Below, piece by piece: positions 23,938-34,111 of a stretch of DNA of 64,000 nucleotides (positions are counted from its first letter, which is position 1; each line of letters begins with the position of its first letter). The notes under the pieces were generated by a model. It was not told where the DNA came from, ran no database searches, and saw only the letters and a list, made by a program, of their open reading frames with translations. Made by a program: the position numbers and the translations under genes. This DNA comes from Cryptomeria japonica (lineage: Eukaryota > Streptophyta > Pinopsida > Cupressales > Cupressaceae): assembly GCF_030272615.1 (NCBI RefSeq), contig NC_081411.1, positions 825,338,397-825,402,396 on the forward strand, given 5' to 3'.

Positions 23938-26900
23938 CTATAGTTGGGTAGTTATTATCTGAAAAAGATCACCCAAAATTAAGTTTATACTATCCATAAA
24001 CTTTTTGCTATCTTTTATTGTTGTTTCAGTCCTCTTCACAGTACCAGTGAGATGCTGCAATTGCTCTGCCAGTGTTTTATTTCCCTATGCTAATGCCTCT
24101 GAGATTTCCTTCCACAGAGATGCTAGATAGTCCAATCTTGGACTCAGTTTAGATCTCAAGTGTTTTGCCTTGTTTATTATTCTCTCTTTCTCTCTTTCCT
24201 ATTTAAGCAATTCTTCCTCAAAATTTCCTAACTTATCTTCAAAAATAGATAGTGAATCCGGTGAGTTGACAAAATTGTCTGCAAGCTTATTTATCTCATC
24301 CTTTGTCTTGCTTATTTTCTTGTCAATATCTACAATCAAGAAGTTTGTTTTGCATGTGTCTTTATACAGATTTTTATACTCTTTCAGCAAACTACATAGT
24401 TCCGGTAGAACTGTGTCAAAGTCTCTGTTACACTTCTTTATTTCTTCATCAAAGAATTTTTGTTTCTCCTTTTCTACCATGTCCTTTACTGATTCTTCCT
24501 TTATTTTCTCAATATTTCCAGAAATGTATTTACATAATGTATCCAATTGTCCTAAAGAATCTTTATTATCTAAATTACAATCAGGAGCAATTATTTTCAA
24601 AATTGGTATTGAATCATCTATTGCTTTATAAGCCTGTGAACTACAGTCAGTTATTTTCTTAATGGATTCAAGTAATACCTCAGTCACATTAGTTGACTTG
24701 AATGTTGATGATGATCCAAGAGTCTGAGTGTCGGTGGAAATAATCATACTTGTATTGACCTCTGGCAGGTCAGTTTGTGTTTGCACTTCTTTTAGCACTA
24801 GTTTTCCTGCTTCATTTCTTACTGGTGGCATTGTTTCCTTGTGAGCCTATTTTGGAGCCTTTAGCTTTGTTGGTTTCTCTATTTGTGCCTCAGATTCCAT
24901 CTTTTTCCTTGTATCCTCTACTGGTTGCTCTATATCTCTTGTTACCAGAGGTTCTTTAGCCATATCTGACTTTTTAGTTGTATCTTTATCAACTATTATG
25001 TTGATCTTTTGGGTATCAACATTTACAATGTATAGGACTTCAGGATTTGGATTGTTATCCTCTACATCCATGCTTTCTGCTACCGGTTGGTCTTCAATGG
25101 TTGTAATTTTCATAGGTGGAGGTAGGTTGTCTTTAACCTTTATGCTTGGAGGTCCACCAACTTTTCCTTTCCCTTTGTCCTTATCCTTCTGATATACCTT
25201 AATAGGCTTGGGATTCCTATATTCTTCTTGATTTTCCTTTTCAACCAAGAATATGTCCCAACCATCTTCTGTTTCCTCTGCAACTTCTATAACTCTTCCT
25301 GCCATCAGTAAAATATGTCGGTGTGCAGTGGAGAAAACTGTCCGACTTGCCTGAGCAATCAGATCATCAATTTCCTTTGGAGAGTTTACCGGATATACAA
25401 CAAGTAGTTTTTCTATTTTTATTTTCTTGTCTAATTCAATCACTCCTTGCCTTTTGGCCTCAAGTCTTTTGTACAAATCATCAGGAATTTCATTGATTAC
25501 TTCCATCAAAAACTTTTTGTACATGTCCATATGTAGTATTACACTTTCCTCAACTTTCCCTTTCTCATCAGTAGATAGAGTGTCATAAATTTTCCCTATG
25601 TTTTTTAGTTTCCCTTCCTCTATGATCTCATTTAGCAAAATGTCTAGAGGTGCCAAGTCAGTTTTTGTCTTTTTCTTTTTCTTAGGAGTTAGCTTCTTTT
25701 TAGGTGTGACCTTTCTGACCGGATATCTCACAGCTTGTTGCTTCTGCCTTGTCCTTTTAGGTGAAGGAGTGGCTGCCAATGAGGGATCTCTTTTCCTTAT
25801 AACTCTTTTAAAGGTTGTTGGCATGTCACCTTCTGAAGAAGTACCTACCGGTGATAGATGAGCTTCAGGTTGTGGGGCTACCAACTCATCTTCTATTATG
25901 TCAATTTTCTTTAATACATCTTCCTTAATGGCCTTTGCTTGTCTGGATCCTTTCCTCACAAATGCCTCTACCTTCTTCACTATTTTCTTAGACTTTATTT
26001 GGATTTCTATGGTCTTAGCACTACCAAATAATTCTTCCTTAGGTTCTTTGGGGGCTTCCAGAAGTGCTTTAGCATAAGTTTCAACTATGTGGTCATCTAT
26101 CTCATAACCCATTTTGGTTACCCAGATTGTCCTTGGGATGACTGCTTCCATCCATATTTCATCCTTTTTAATAACAAAGCATATATCATCTTTGTATTTA
26201 TCTACAATTGTCTAAGATAACCTTATCCTTTTCTTCATTTTTGTCTTCAGTGCTTGGAAAAAGTCATGAATGTTGTTTTCCTTGTTCTCACCCATGGAAT
26301 TAAACAGTTCTGTCAATTGCTTTCCTACCAGTATGTCATATCCTAGTTCTTTATATCCTATATCGGGAACCTATTTTGTTATATGAAGCATTAGGCATAC
26401 TAATAGATTTCCAAATCTGAAAGTTCCTTTCTTATCCTTCTTTATCTTTCCAAGGTTGTCTATCAGTTCATCCTTTAACCATTCATAGATGTCAATTTTT
26501 GTATTGTCTGTTATCATATCATAAGCACTCTTAATGCATAAACTTGAAATTGAGTTAAGTCTATTAGCATGAGTGGCTTTGTAACCTAATATCATGCTTA
26601 TGAATCTCACATTTGTATCCTTTACATCGTTAACCCTTAAAGATCTCTTATCAAATGTTGCACCTGTTAGGTCTATGACTAAATCATTTGAAACCTTCTT
26701 GTTTTTGTCTAGTCTTTTACCCATGGTCGGTAACCCTATGACAGCCTTTACGGCTTCCTTGGTGATCTTATGAATTGCATCTAACTAGAAAAATTCTCCA
26801 TGAACTCTGCTTAACACTATCCTAATCACATCCTTAGGAAATTCAGGGATGCTAAGGATTTCAATGAATACTGAGGTTTCAATAATCTTGTGTTTAGTTT

Positions 26901-27159
26901 TAACATTGTCGGTATCATCACATATCTCGGTTTTATACAAGGTTTTGATTTCCTCATCTCCTAACTCTTCAATGTTGCAATGGATGTACATTCTAGGGTC
27001 TTTAGCATATACAACACCTTTAGGGATTTGAGAAAATGCACCTAAGGTATCATCCTTCTTTGCTATTTCAGGGACTAATTGAAATACAAGCCTAGGTCTT
27101 TTAATTACTTCCACGACAGTAGGGTTTGCTATGTATTCAATTGCAGAGGTGGATTCCAT
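23938..27159 (-). pseudogene. ORF2 of element C, about 1070 codons, unknown function
   Basis: Starts at ATG 27159 (MESTSAIEYIANPTVVEVIK) and ends at TAG 23938-23940. Regions in order: an N-terminal helical domain of about 350 residues including ITKEAVKAVIGLP and a well-conserved SSLCIKSAYDM...ELIDNLGKIKKDKKG block; a basic nuclear-localisation-like stretch (TPKKKLTPKKKKKTKTD, near 25670-25720); a Lys/Glu-rich middle; a Pro/Asp-rich linker; and a C-terminal coiled coil (ISKTKDEINKLADNF). TAG stops at about 26787, 26373, 26213, 24846, 24198 and 24090 interrupt it; most would be single-base changes from Trp or Gln codons. J carries a clearly similar copy, which shows that the frame was once coding. 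No family recognised; a structural or nuclear role is speculation. Confidence 0.75.
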
Positions 27160-27463
27160 GATTAAATACCTTTTTTTTTTGTCTTGGATGGATGATTGCT
27201 TGGAGTGTGCTTGCTTCTTGTTCGAAATGCCTTAGCTTAGAATCTTCATGCTCTCTAAAAGTTTGAAATCATGGTGAAATGAAATGGAGCCAAAACCTTA
27301 TTTTTATAATGTCTTTTCACCATCTACCAAATTAATTGCATGCCGGTTAAGTATTCACTTAACATTGTTTGCCGGTAATGAGTAATTTTCAACTTCTTAT
27401 CTCTAACCGAGGGAATAATAGCATATGTATCATTAGACTGCCAAACCCTCGAGGAAATTTTCT

Positions 27464-28597
27464 TCAATTAGATGAAGAACTTCCTGTCGGTGGAGCACTG
27501 CTCTGTCCTGCCAGTGAAGCATTTGTTGGTTCTACCAGTGGAGGAGTATTCTCAATATTTAGATCAACTTTTCTAATCCATTGCTTTGAGAATTCTTGCT
27601 TAACCTCTTCAAATTTTTCTTTTCCTTTCAAGCTAGCACTTTTGTTGTCTACCGGTGTACCATTACTTCTACAAAATTTAGCAATATGCCCAATCTTGTT
27701 ACATGCATAACAAGTTACATTATTTTTCTGAATAGCTTTCCCATAACCTATGCCAATTTGTGTTCTGCATTGATTAGATAAATGTCCAAATCTTCCACAA
27801 ACATAACATTTCACATTCATTCTGTAGTTTTCAGAGTTATGGCCAACTTTGTTGCATTTGGAACATTGATCGGTGGGTGTATTGATATTCTGATAATTCC
27901 TAGATTTACATTCATTTGCCCTATGACCATACTTATTATAGTTAAAGCATTTTCCATTGAATTTATAAGCATTAGGTGATCTTACCAGTTTGTTGTGATC
28001 CTGAGTATTTGCAGTACCGGAGCTTTCACCAACTTCAAAGCCAATTCTAGAAGTGTCATCTTTAGGTTTTTGATTCTTCAATAAGGTACCAAGTTCTTCT
28101 GAGCTTTTCTTGAATTTTTCTTTATGTTGATTTGCAGTTTCCAATTCCCTTTCTAAGATTTCTTTTTGTCTCATTAGTTCATTTGAGTCATTCTGAGTAT
28201 GCATCAGATCTGTCTTCAACATGTCATTTTCATAGCTAAGTCTTGTGTTCTCATTTGCTGCATCACTTAGTCTTCTGGTCAATTCTTCTTCATTCTTCTT
28301 TCTATCCTCAATCTCTTTGCAAAATCTCATAGTCATATCCTACATTTCATTTTTTGTTGTCATGATCTCTTGTTTTAGCTTGCTTAACATATCATTAAGT
28401 GATTCCTTTTCATCATTCTCATTTTGCAATTTTTCACAAAGTTCTCTTCTCTTATTTCTTGCAACAGTAAGATTTTCTTGAAGTGCCTGAATGATATCTT
28501 GAGCTACTCTTAAATCATCTTCTAATTTGATATTTTTCAACTTCTCTGCATCATAGTCAGTAAGAGCTCCTTCAAGTTGCTTCATCAGATTTTCCAT
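27464..28597 (-). pseudogene. ORF1 of element C: coiled-coil, four zinc-knuckle Gag-like protein
   Basis: ATG at 28597 (MENLMKQLEGAL) to TGA at 27464-27466, about 377 codons, broken once by TAG at 28337-28339 where J has CAG. Residues 1 to about 200 form a heptad-like coiled coil (TRLSYENDMLKTDLMHTQND). The zinc knuckles are CFNYNKYGHRANEC (one Cys lost), CSKCNKVGHNSENY (last Cys lost), CYVCGRFGHLSNQC and CYACNKIGHIAKFC, at about 27960-27670. Four knuckles in a row are more like cellular CNBP proteins than the single knuckle of most Copia Gags. It would bind RNA and assemble; the Copia Gag N-terminal domain is absent. Confidence 0.82.
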
Positions 28598-28654
28598 CTT
28601 TATCGGTGTCAAGATCTTCCTCAAGTTGTTAGGCTTCTGAAAATAGAGGACCAG

Positions 28655-28667
28655 GGTCTGATACCAA
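28655..28667 (-). other. Primer-binding site of C
   Basis: Minus strand TTGGTATCAGACC, one base inside the 5' LTR; differs from the J version (…CAGAGC) near its 3' end. Confidence 0.85.
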
Positions 28668-28668
28668 T

Positions 28669-29476
28669 TGTTAGGATTCCCACATATATTGAGAGGGGGG
28701 GTGAATCAGTATCTAACCAGTAATGAGTATTTCTTAATTTGAAACATGCAGAACATAAAATAGTAGTATACCAGTATGCAAGAATTAATGCAATAAACAA
28801 AATTAGAAACATCCACATGAAAAGAACACCATAACACAAGATGTTTAATGAGGAAACCCAGTGTGGGAAAAACCTCAGTGGGATTTGTGACCCACAATAT
28901 TCACTCACTAGCCAATAAGAGAATATTACTTACAATAGGGGCCTGCACATGCAGGAAGGCCAACTGCCTAGAGCTCATTGCTCAATGAGAAGTCACATTG
29001 ACTTACAATGAGGATTATACTAATCCAATGACTTGTACTGCTTTACAATAGCATCTCCAATGCTAGATTCAGTACCGGTTCTAACTTTGTTCTTTACATA
29101 TACCCTTGACCTATAATTCACATATTAGGTCTGCCTAATAATTTTCTTTATACTCGCTCCATTACCTCTCTAAATGTCTACAATGATCTCCTTTATATAC
29201 AAGAGTCATTTTACAATTTTCCAAGTCAACTTACAATAATAAACAAAATATTACATTTCAAAAATCCTGTCGGCCTCTATGCCGGTGTACATCTTTTCTT
29301 CTGTGTCGATGTCGGTGCCAGTGTAGAGTGATGTTGTTGATGTCAGTGCACTGTCTGGCCTATGTAATGCTTTGCCGGTATGATGTCTTGCCAGTGCCAT
29401 AGGATTGCAAGGTTGCCATCAATGACAAAACCTTCAATCACATACAATGTCTCATTGGAGTGTCCATATGCCAACA
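28669..29476 (-). repeat. 5' LTR of C
   Basis: 808 bp, the partner of 22892-23700, with the TSD CAATC directly outside it at 29477-29481. Confidence 0.93.
29188..29203 (-). promoter_or_regulatory. Putative TATA box in the C 5' LTR
   Basis: Minus strand CTTGTATATAAAGGAG, in the same place as the site in the 3' LTR and in J. Confidence 0.5.
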
Positions 29477-29481
29477 CAATC

Positions 29482-30258
29482 ACACAAGACACCCTCCCAA
29501 AATACTCAATCAAGAAACCCCCTCCAAAATGGAGATTTGGCACTTTATACTTAGTGCATATACAATGGGCCACTTGCAAAACAAGGCAAAGTGGACATCT
29601 AATTTCAATTTACAACTTCTCAAAATGAGATATAAGAGACTTCAACAAATACTGCTAGTGATCTAAATTTAGATCCAGGCGAAATACAAGTATCAAATAG
29701 GCCAAAAATGACCAAATACTGAAAGTACAATTTCTACTCAAAATCACTACAAACAAATTGCAAATTATGAAAATAGATGAAAAATTCTGCACTTTAAAAA
29801 AAAACGGCACTTGAAGAGGAGTTCATATGAGCCCAAATGAAGCCTCCAAAGTTGTAAAAATCAGGATTTCACAATTTCAAAACCACTTGTACCCGAAAAT
29901 TAGAAAAATCATACACCACTATATAGATCATGAAATTCTACCCCAAAACAAAAAAAAATTCTCAAAAACAGGAGTTTGGATGAGTGAGATATCAATATTT
30001 GAAAATTTCCTACAAAATTATAATTTCTAGAAACTTTTCGTCGCAGCTTCAAACTTCAAATGCCTCTAGATTTGGCCTCTGAAGTCCGATTTGGATGAAA
30101 CAAAAGGCAAAACTAACTTTCTTGGACCTCCTCAATCCAATGGTAACCTCATATTTGACCCATCAATCTTCAATAATAACCTGGAATAGAAAGCTCCAAA
30201 ATGCAAACTCCAAATAGCATCAAATTTCTCTCAATTAGCAAACCAATGACACTCTAAT
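29482..30258 (-). other. B leader (5' untranslated region)
   Basis: About 780 bp between the B primer-binding site and the C insertion. AT-rich, no long open frame and no repeats that I can see. Confidence 0.6.
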
Positions 30259-30271
30259 GGCTCTGATACCA
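30259..30271 (-). other. Primer-binding site of B
   Basis: Minus strand TGGTATCAGAGCC directly abuts the LTR end CACA. Confidence 0.9.
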
Positions 30272-30692
30272 TGTGATATTTTGCCAAGATCAAGAGGCAA
30301 TGGAAAGCATAAATAAGAGAGAACAAAATAGATGATAGGAATAAACTGTATTCTATCAAGATGAAAATACTGATCAACTGGATCATCAATCGATAAATAA
30401 AATGAATATGAGCCTGCTTATATAGGCAAGGCTATATGGATATGTGAGTATACAAACATGACATGTGGCTCAATAAGAAACAAGGGTAGGCCACATGAGG
30501 TGGATCACCCATTGAATGTGGAATGTAACAACAAGATAAGTCCACAAAAGGTGGATATTATCCTACACACACTATCCCCATGTGGAACAAACACCCAAGT
30601 GTCTCATACCCAAACTACTATTAAATGCATTTCCTAAGTAAATATAAGAAAGGTGTAATAATATCCATGATGAATAATTATTTACACCAACA
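30272..30692 (-). repeat. 5' LTR of B
   Basis: 421 bp, equal in length to the 3' LTR at 20010-20430. TATA-like GCTTATATAGG at 30416-30426. Confidence 0.9.
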
Positions 30693-31500
30693 ATTCCCTT
30701 GGGGATGATAAGGTGATGAATATGACAAAGTGATTCCATAACTTTCACAAAAATCAGCAAATTCTTTGGATCTAAAACACATCCCATTATCTACAACAAT
30801 CTTGTGGGGTACGCCAAATATTGTCAAGATATTTTCCAAAAGAAATTTTTTACCACCTTACTTGTAGCCTGCCTTGTAGGAATTGCCTCTACCCATTTGG
30901 TAAAGTAATCAGTGGCTACCAAAATCCATTTGTCTCCTCTATTGGGTTTATTTGCAATTTCACCTATGAAATCAATATCCCACATCTGAAAAGGTTCTTC
31001 AGTTTGCATGGGTCTAAGTGGAAGAGATCCATCATATTTAAGCTTTCCTGAGAATTTTTGGCAAGCCTCACATTTTCTAATATAAGTATGACAATCCTTA
31101 AAGACTTGTGGCCAATAGTAACCGGCATTGAGTATTCTATGGGCAATGGTTTTCGCGAAAAAGTTTCCCCCACATACACCTTCATGCAATTCCTTTAAAA
31201 TAGATTGTGCTTGATGAACAGCCAACCAAAATAAAAGGATATCATCCCTATTTTTCTAATATAAATCACCTTTAAGTAATAGATACCTATATGCTTGAAG
31301 CTTAAGTGTTCTTTTTTGATTATCATTTAAATCCTCTGGACACTTCATGTGTTTTAAATAATAAACAATATTCTTGTACCAAGGACACATTTCAATTCTT
31401 ATTTGAGCCTCCTCCAACTCTACTTGATTTATTTGCGTTGCCTCCAAATTTGATTATGTCATCACTTTAGCCAAATCTTGACCTCTTGCTAGTTTAGTAA
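30693..31500 (-). pseudogene. Gypsy A integrase, N-terminal part
   Basis: Reads toward lower coordinates. The zinc-binding HHCC region (LHEGVCGG...CEACQKF, 31180-31050) is followed by WDIDFIGEI with the first catalytic aspartate (about 30965) and DYFTKWVEAIPT. The second aspartate region (DNG) and YHPQG lie just before the B insertion at 30692. The frame resumes at 20004. Upstream, 31256-31447 holds the region linking RNase H to integrase. A few frame breaks near 30830 and 31250 inactivate it. Confidence 0.85.
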
Positions 31501-33090
31501 TTAGATATTAATGTTGAACTCTTGGATTTGATTGATCCATCTACAACTTCTCCCAGTAATTTTAGTCTGCCTGAAAATATCCTTGATTGTTGCAATAGGA
31601 ACATAGGGAATGACATTAGCTTCCACTAAATATGGTCTAAAAGTTTTTACTTCTTTTACTAGGGCATATGCTTGTTTCTCATTTATATCATAATTTAACT
31701 CAGAAGCTTGTAGTATTTTCTAAAGAACGCCACTGGTTGTTCATGACCTTCATCAATATTTTGTAACATAACCACAACAATAGTATGAAATGAAGCAAAA
31801 GAAAATACTTGAAAAGGTTTAGAGAAATCAGGAGATTTAAGTACAGGAGCTTCTTTGATGGCCTTTTTAATGTTCACAAAAGACTCAATTGCTTCATTAG
31901 TCCATTTTATCTCTGCACCCTTTTTCAACATCTTTGCAATAGGTTTTATAATCTCAGAAAAATTTGACACAAATCTTCTCACCAAATTAATTTGTCCAAA
32001 GAATGATTGAATGGATTTGATTGTTTTAGGAATCTAAATTTTATCAATGGTTGCAATTCTCTCAAGGTCAATCCTTACTCCATCTTTAGGCACAATATGA
32101 CCCAAAAATTTACCTTGAATGACTCCAAAGTGACACTTTTTTGGATTTAGAGAAATACCATATTCTAGTTCTCTCATAAAAATATTTTCTAGATTATTAC
32201 AGTGGTTTTCTGCTTTCTTGGAGTATGTTGTCAAATCATCCTGGTATACAACTAGAATGTAATCAATGAGGCCTTCAAAGGATACATCCATGGCCCTTTG
32301 AAAATTAGCTCCAACATTAGTAAGTTCGAATGGCATCCTGGCATACACATATGTGCCCCATGGTGTAGTGAAATTTGTTTTGTATTTTTTTGATTCCTTG
32401 ACCTTCACTTGGTTGTAACCAGAGAATCAATCCATCATAGAAAGTAGCTCATTCCTTGTTACTTTATGTAGCAAAGATTCCATGTTAGGCAGAGCATAAT
32501 TATCTTTTAAAGATGATATATTTAAGTTTCTAAAGTCTACACATAATCTGATATCACCATTCTTCTTTCTAACAGGCACCAAGTTTGACACCCATGTGGA
32601 GTGCCTTATAGGTTCTGTGATCCCTAAGTTCCTCATCTTCATCAACTTTTCCTTCATTTTGGGAGCCAATGTGTAATTTATAGGCCTTTTCTTTTTCCTA
32701 AATGGTTTTGCATCTGACTTCAATGGGATTTCATGCTAGAACAAATCCTCTCTGTATGTCTTAAGGTCATCATATGACCAAGTGAAAACATGTCTATATT
32801 TTCTTAACAAATTGACCAATGCAGTTCTAATTTTTGGTGTAAGCTCCTTCCCAATGTAAACTTCTCTGGGATTGTTTTCACTTCCCAAATTTATTTTCTC
32901 TACTTCTTCACAACTTCCAGTGTTGGGCTTGAAATTTCCCATGTCTTTATTATCAAACAACCTCTCTAGTTCCACCAACCCCTTTGGAATCTTGTTTGTT
33001 TTAAGTTGGAGAATGTCTTTCCCGAATAGAGGACCCTTACCATTCTCCTCTTCCACATATGCATTCAAATCCATGTATTGGCTCTCATAC
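31501..33090 (-). pseudogene. Gypsy A reverse transcriptase and RNase H
   Basis: RT: RKKNGDIRLCVDFRNLN near 32520-32570, TPWGTYVYARMPFELTN near 32320-32360, and the active site YQDD at 32235-32246 (still intact). RNase H follows (31695-31985: WTNEAIESFVNIKKAI, VLKSPDFSKPF). The N-terminal lead-in is at 32736-33074 (RKYRHVFTWSYDDLKTY). Stops near 32724, 32424, 32034 and 31725 break it. RT copies the RNA and RNase H removes the template. Confidence 0.86.
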
Positions 33091-33336
33091 TGATCACAAA
33101 ATAAGAACTTCAGAAGATCCCTGTCATCATCAAATATCTGCCAGTTCTTTATGTTATCTGGTACTGCAGGTCTAGTTTTTTATTTCAACTTGGGTAATGT
33201 CATCAAAAGGAATATCATTATGTTTAATTGCTAGGTTATCCATAACATTAGCTAAAATATTGCTAGATCTTTCAATCCATGTTATGGAAAATGCATCAAA
33301 AGATTCAATAGAGTCTCACACCTCATTTTTGTAATT

Positions 33337-33639
33337 TCAAAGCCTTACATTTTTAGTAGCAAACTTTTTGCTTATTTGAGATACAACTAACTTTGAATGA
33401 CCATAAATTGTTAGTAGTTTGATACCATGTTTATTTGCTATTCTAAGACCTAACAAGAGTTCTTCATACTCAACAACATTGTTTGTACATTCAAAGGCTA
33501 ACAAAAAAGAATATTTGAATGATCTCTCATTAGGAGAAATAAAAACAACACCAGATCCATTTCCTTCTTTACTACAAGAACCATCAAAGTACATTTTCCA
33601 AATTTTATCCTCATGTGCTTCAATAGTATCTTCAAGCAT
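33337..33639 (-). pseudogene. RNase H-like domain upstream of RT in element A
   Basis: The segment KMYFDGSCSKEGNGSGVVFI, then NNVVEYEELLLGLRIA and IYGHSKLVVSQI, matches the pattern of the second (retroviral-type) RNase H in plant Tat-like Gypsy elements; compare YFDGSK...NNIAEYEALIAG...FGDSQLI in element E. The third catalytic position reads GHS instead of GDS, so it is probably inactive. In E this domain lies between RNase H and integrase; here it lies between protease and RT, an order I regard as notable. Confidence 0.8.
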
Positions 33640-34111
33640 ATTAGTTTTGCATTAAATGGGTTTAGAAATACTTACCTAAAATTTATCTATATCTATTTGG
33701 AGGAAACATGTTGTCTCATTTGGATCAACTTCTTCTATCAGGTAGAATGATCTTGGCTCTCTATCAATCCTTACATTTGCCCCTTTTACCGGGATGGTTG
33801 CATATGACATGTCTAACTACACATATCCCCCTACCCAGTTTGACCATTGCCTTGATAGTAACATCCCATAATTTAGAGGCACTTGAACAACTGTGATGTC
33901 TATTTTATATGATGCATCTAGGCATGCTAGAAATCAAAACTCCACATTCTTCATAATTCCAATAATTGGGACTTATCCATAGTATAACATTTCCCATAGG
34001 GAGTGTCTACATTCATCTCAATTTCCTTCATGACATCTTCTGGGAATATGTTCACGGCTGCACCTGAATCTATCATACAATTCTTAACCATTTTATTGTT
34101 AATCAACAAGG
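33640..34111 (-). pseudogene. Gypsy A aspartic protease
   Basis: Signature MIDSGAAVNIFP near 34040-34075, followed by NYGMLLSRQW near 33840-33870, the flap and alpha-helical parts of a retropepsin. It would mature the polyprotein. Frame breaks occur near 33960 and 33820. It joins the Gag C-terminal region upstream and the RNase H-like domain downstream. Confidence 0.78.

Larger units (their letters stand above)
22892..29476 (-). mobile_element. Complete non-autonomous LTR element C, TSD CAATC
   Basis: A 6585-bp element with matching LTRs (22892-23700 and 28669-29476) and a perfect 5-bp target duplication CAATC (22887-22891 and 29477-29481), inserted about 35 bp upstream of the B gag start. 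Its order is LTR, PBS, ORF1 (coiled coil and four zinc knuckles), ORF2 (about 1070 codons, unknown), polypurine tract, LTR. No RT, RNase H, integrase or protease is visible in either strand. LTR ends, PBS and polypurine tract are of the same type as Copia D, so it may have used D-like machinery. Confidence 0.92.
20010..30692 (-). mobile_element. Copia element B, gag-protease only, TSD ATTCT/ATTCC
   Basis: Two 421-bp LTRs (20010-20430 and 30272-30692) flank a primer-binding site, a leader, one gag-protease frame and a polypurine tract. The target duplication is ATTCT (20005-20009) and ATTCC (30693-30697), one mismatch. It interrupts the A integrase at the HPQG|NGQAES position. Element C is nested in its leader; without C the element is about 4.1 kb. 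No integrase, RT or RNase H was found, so it would depend on other elements. Confidence 0.87.
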
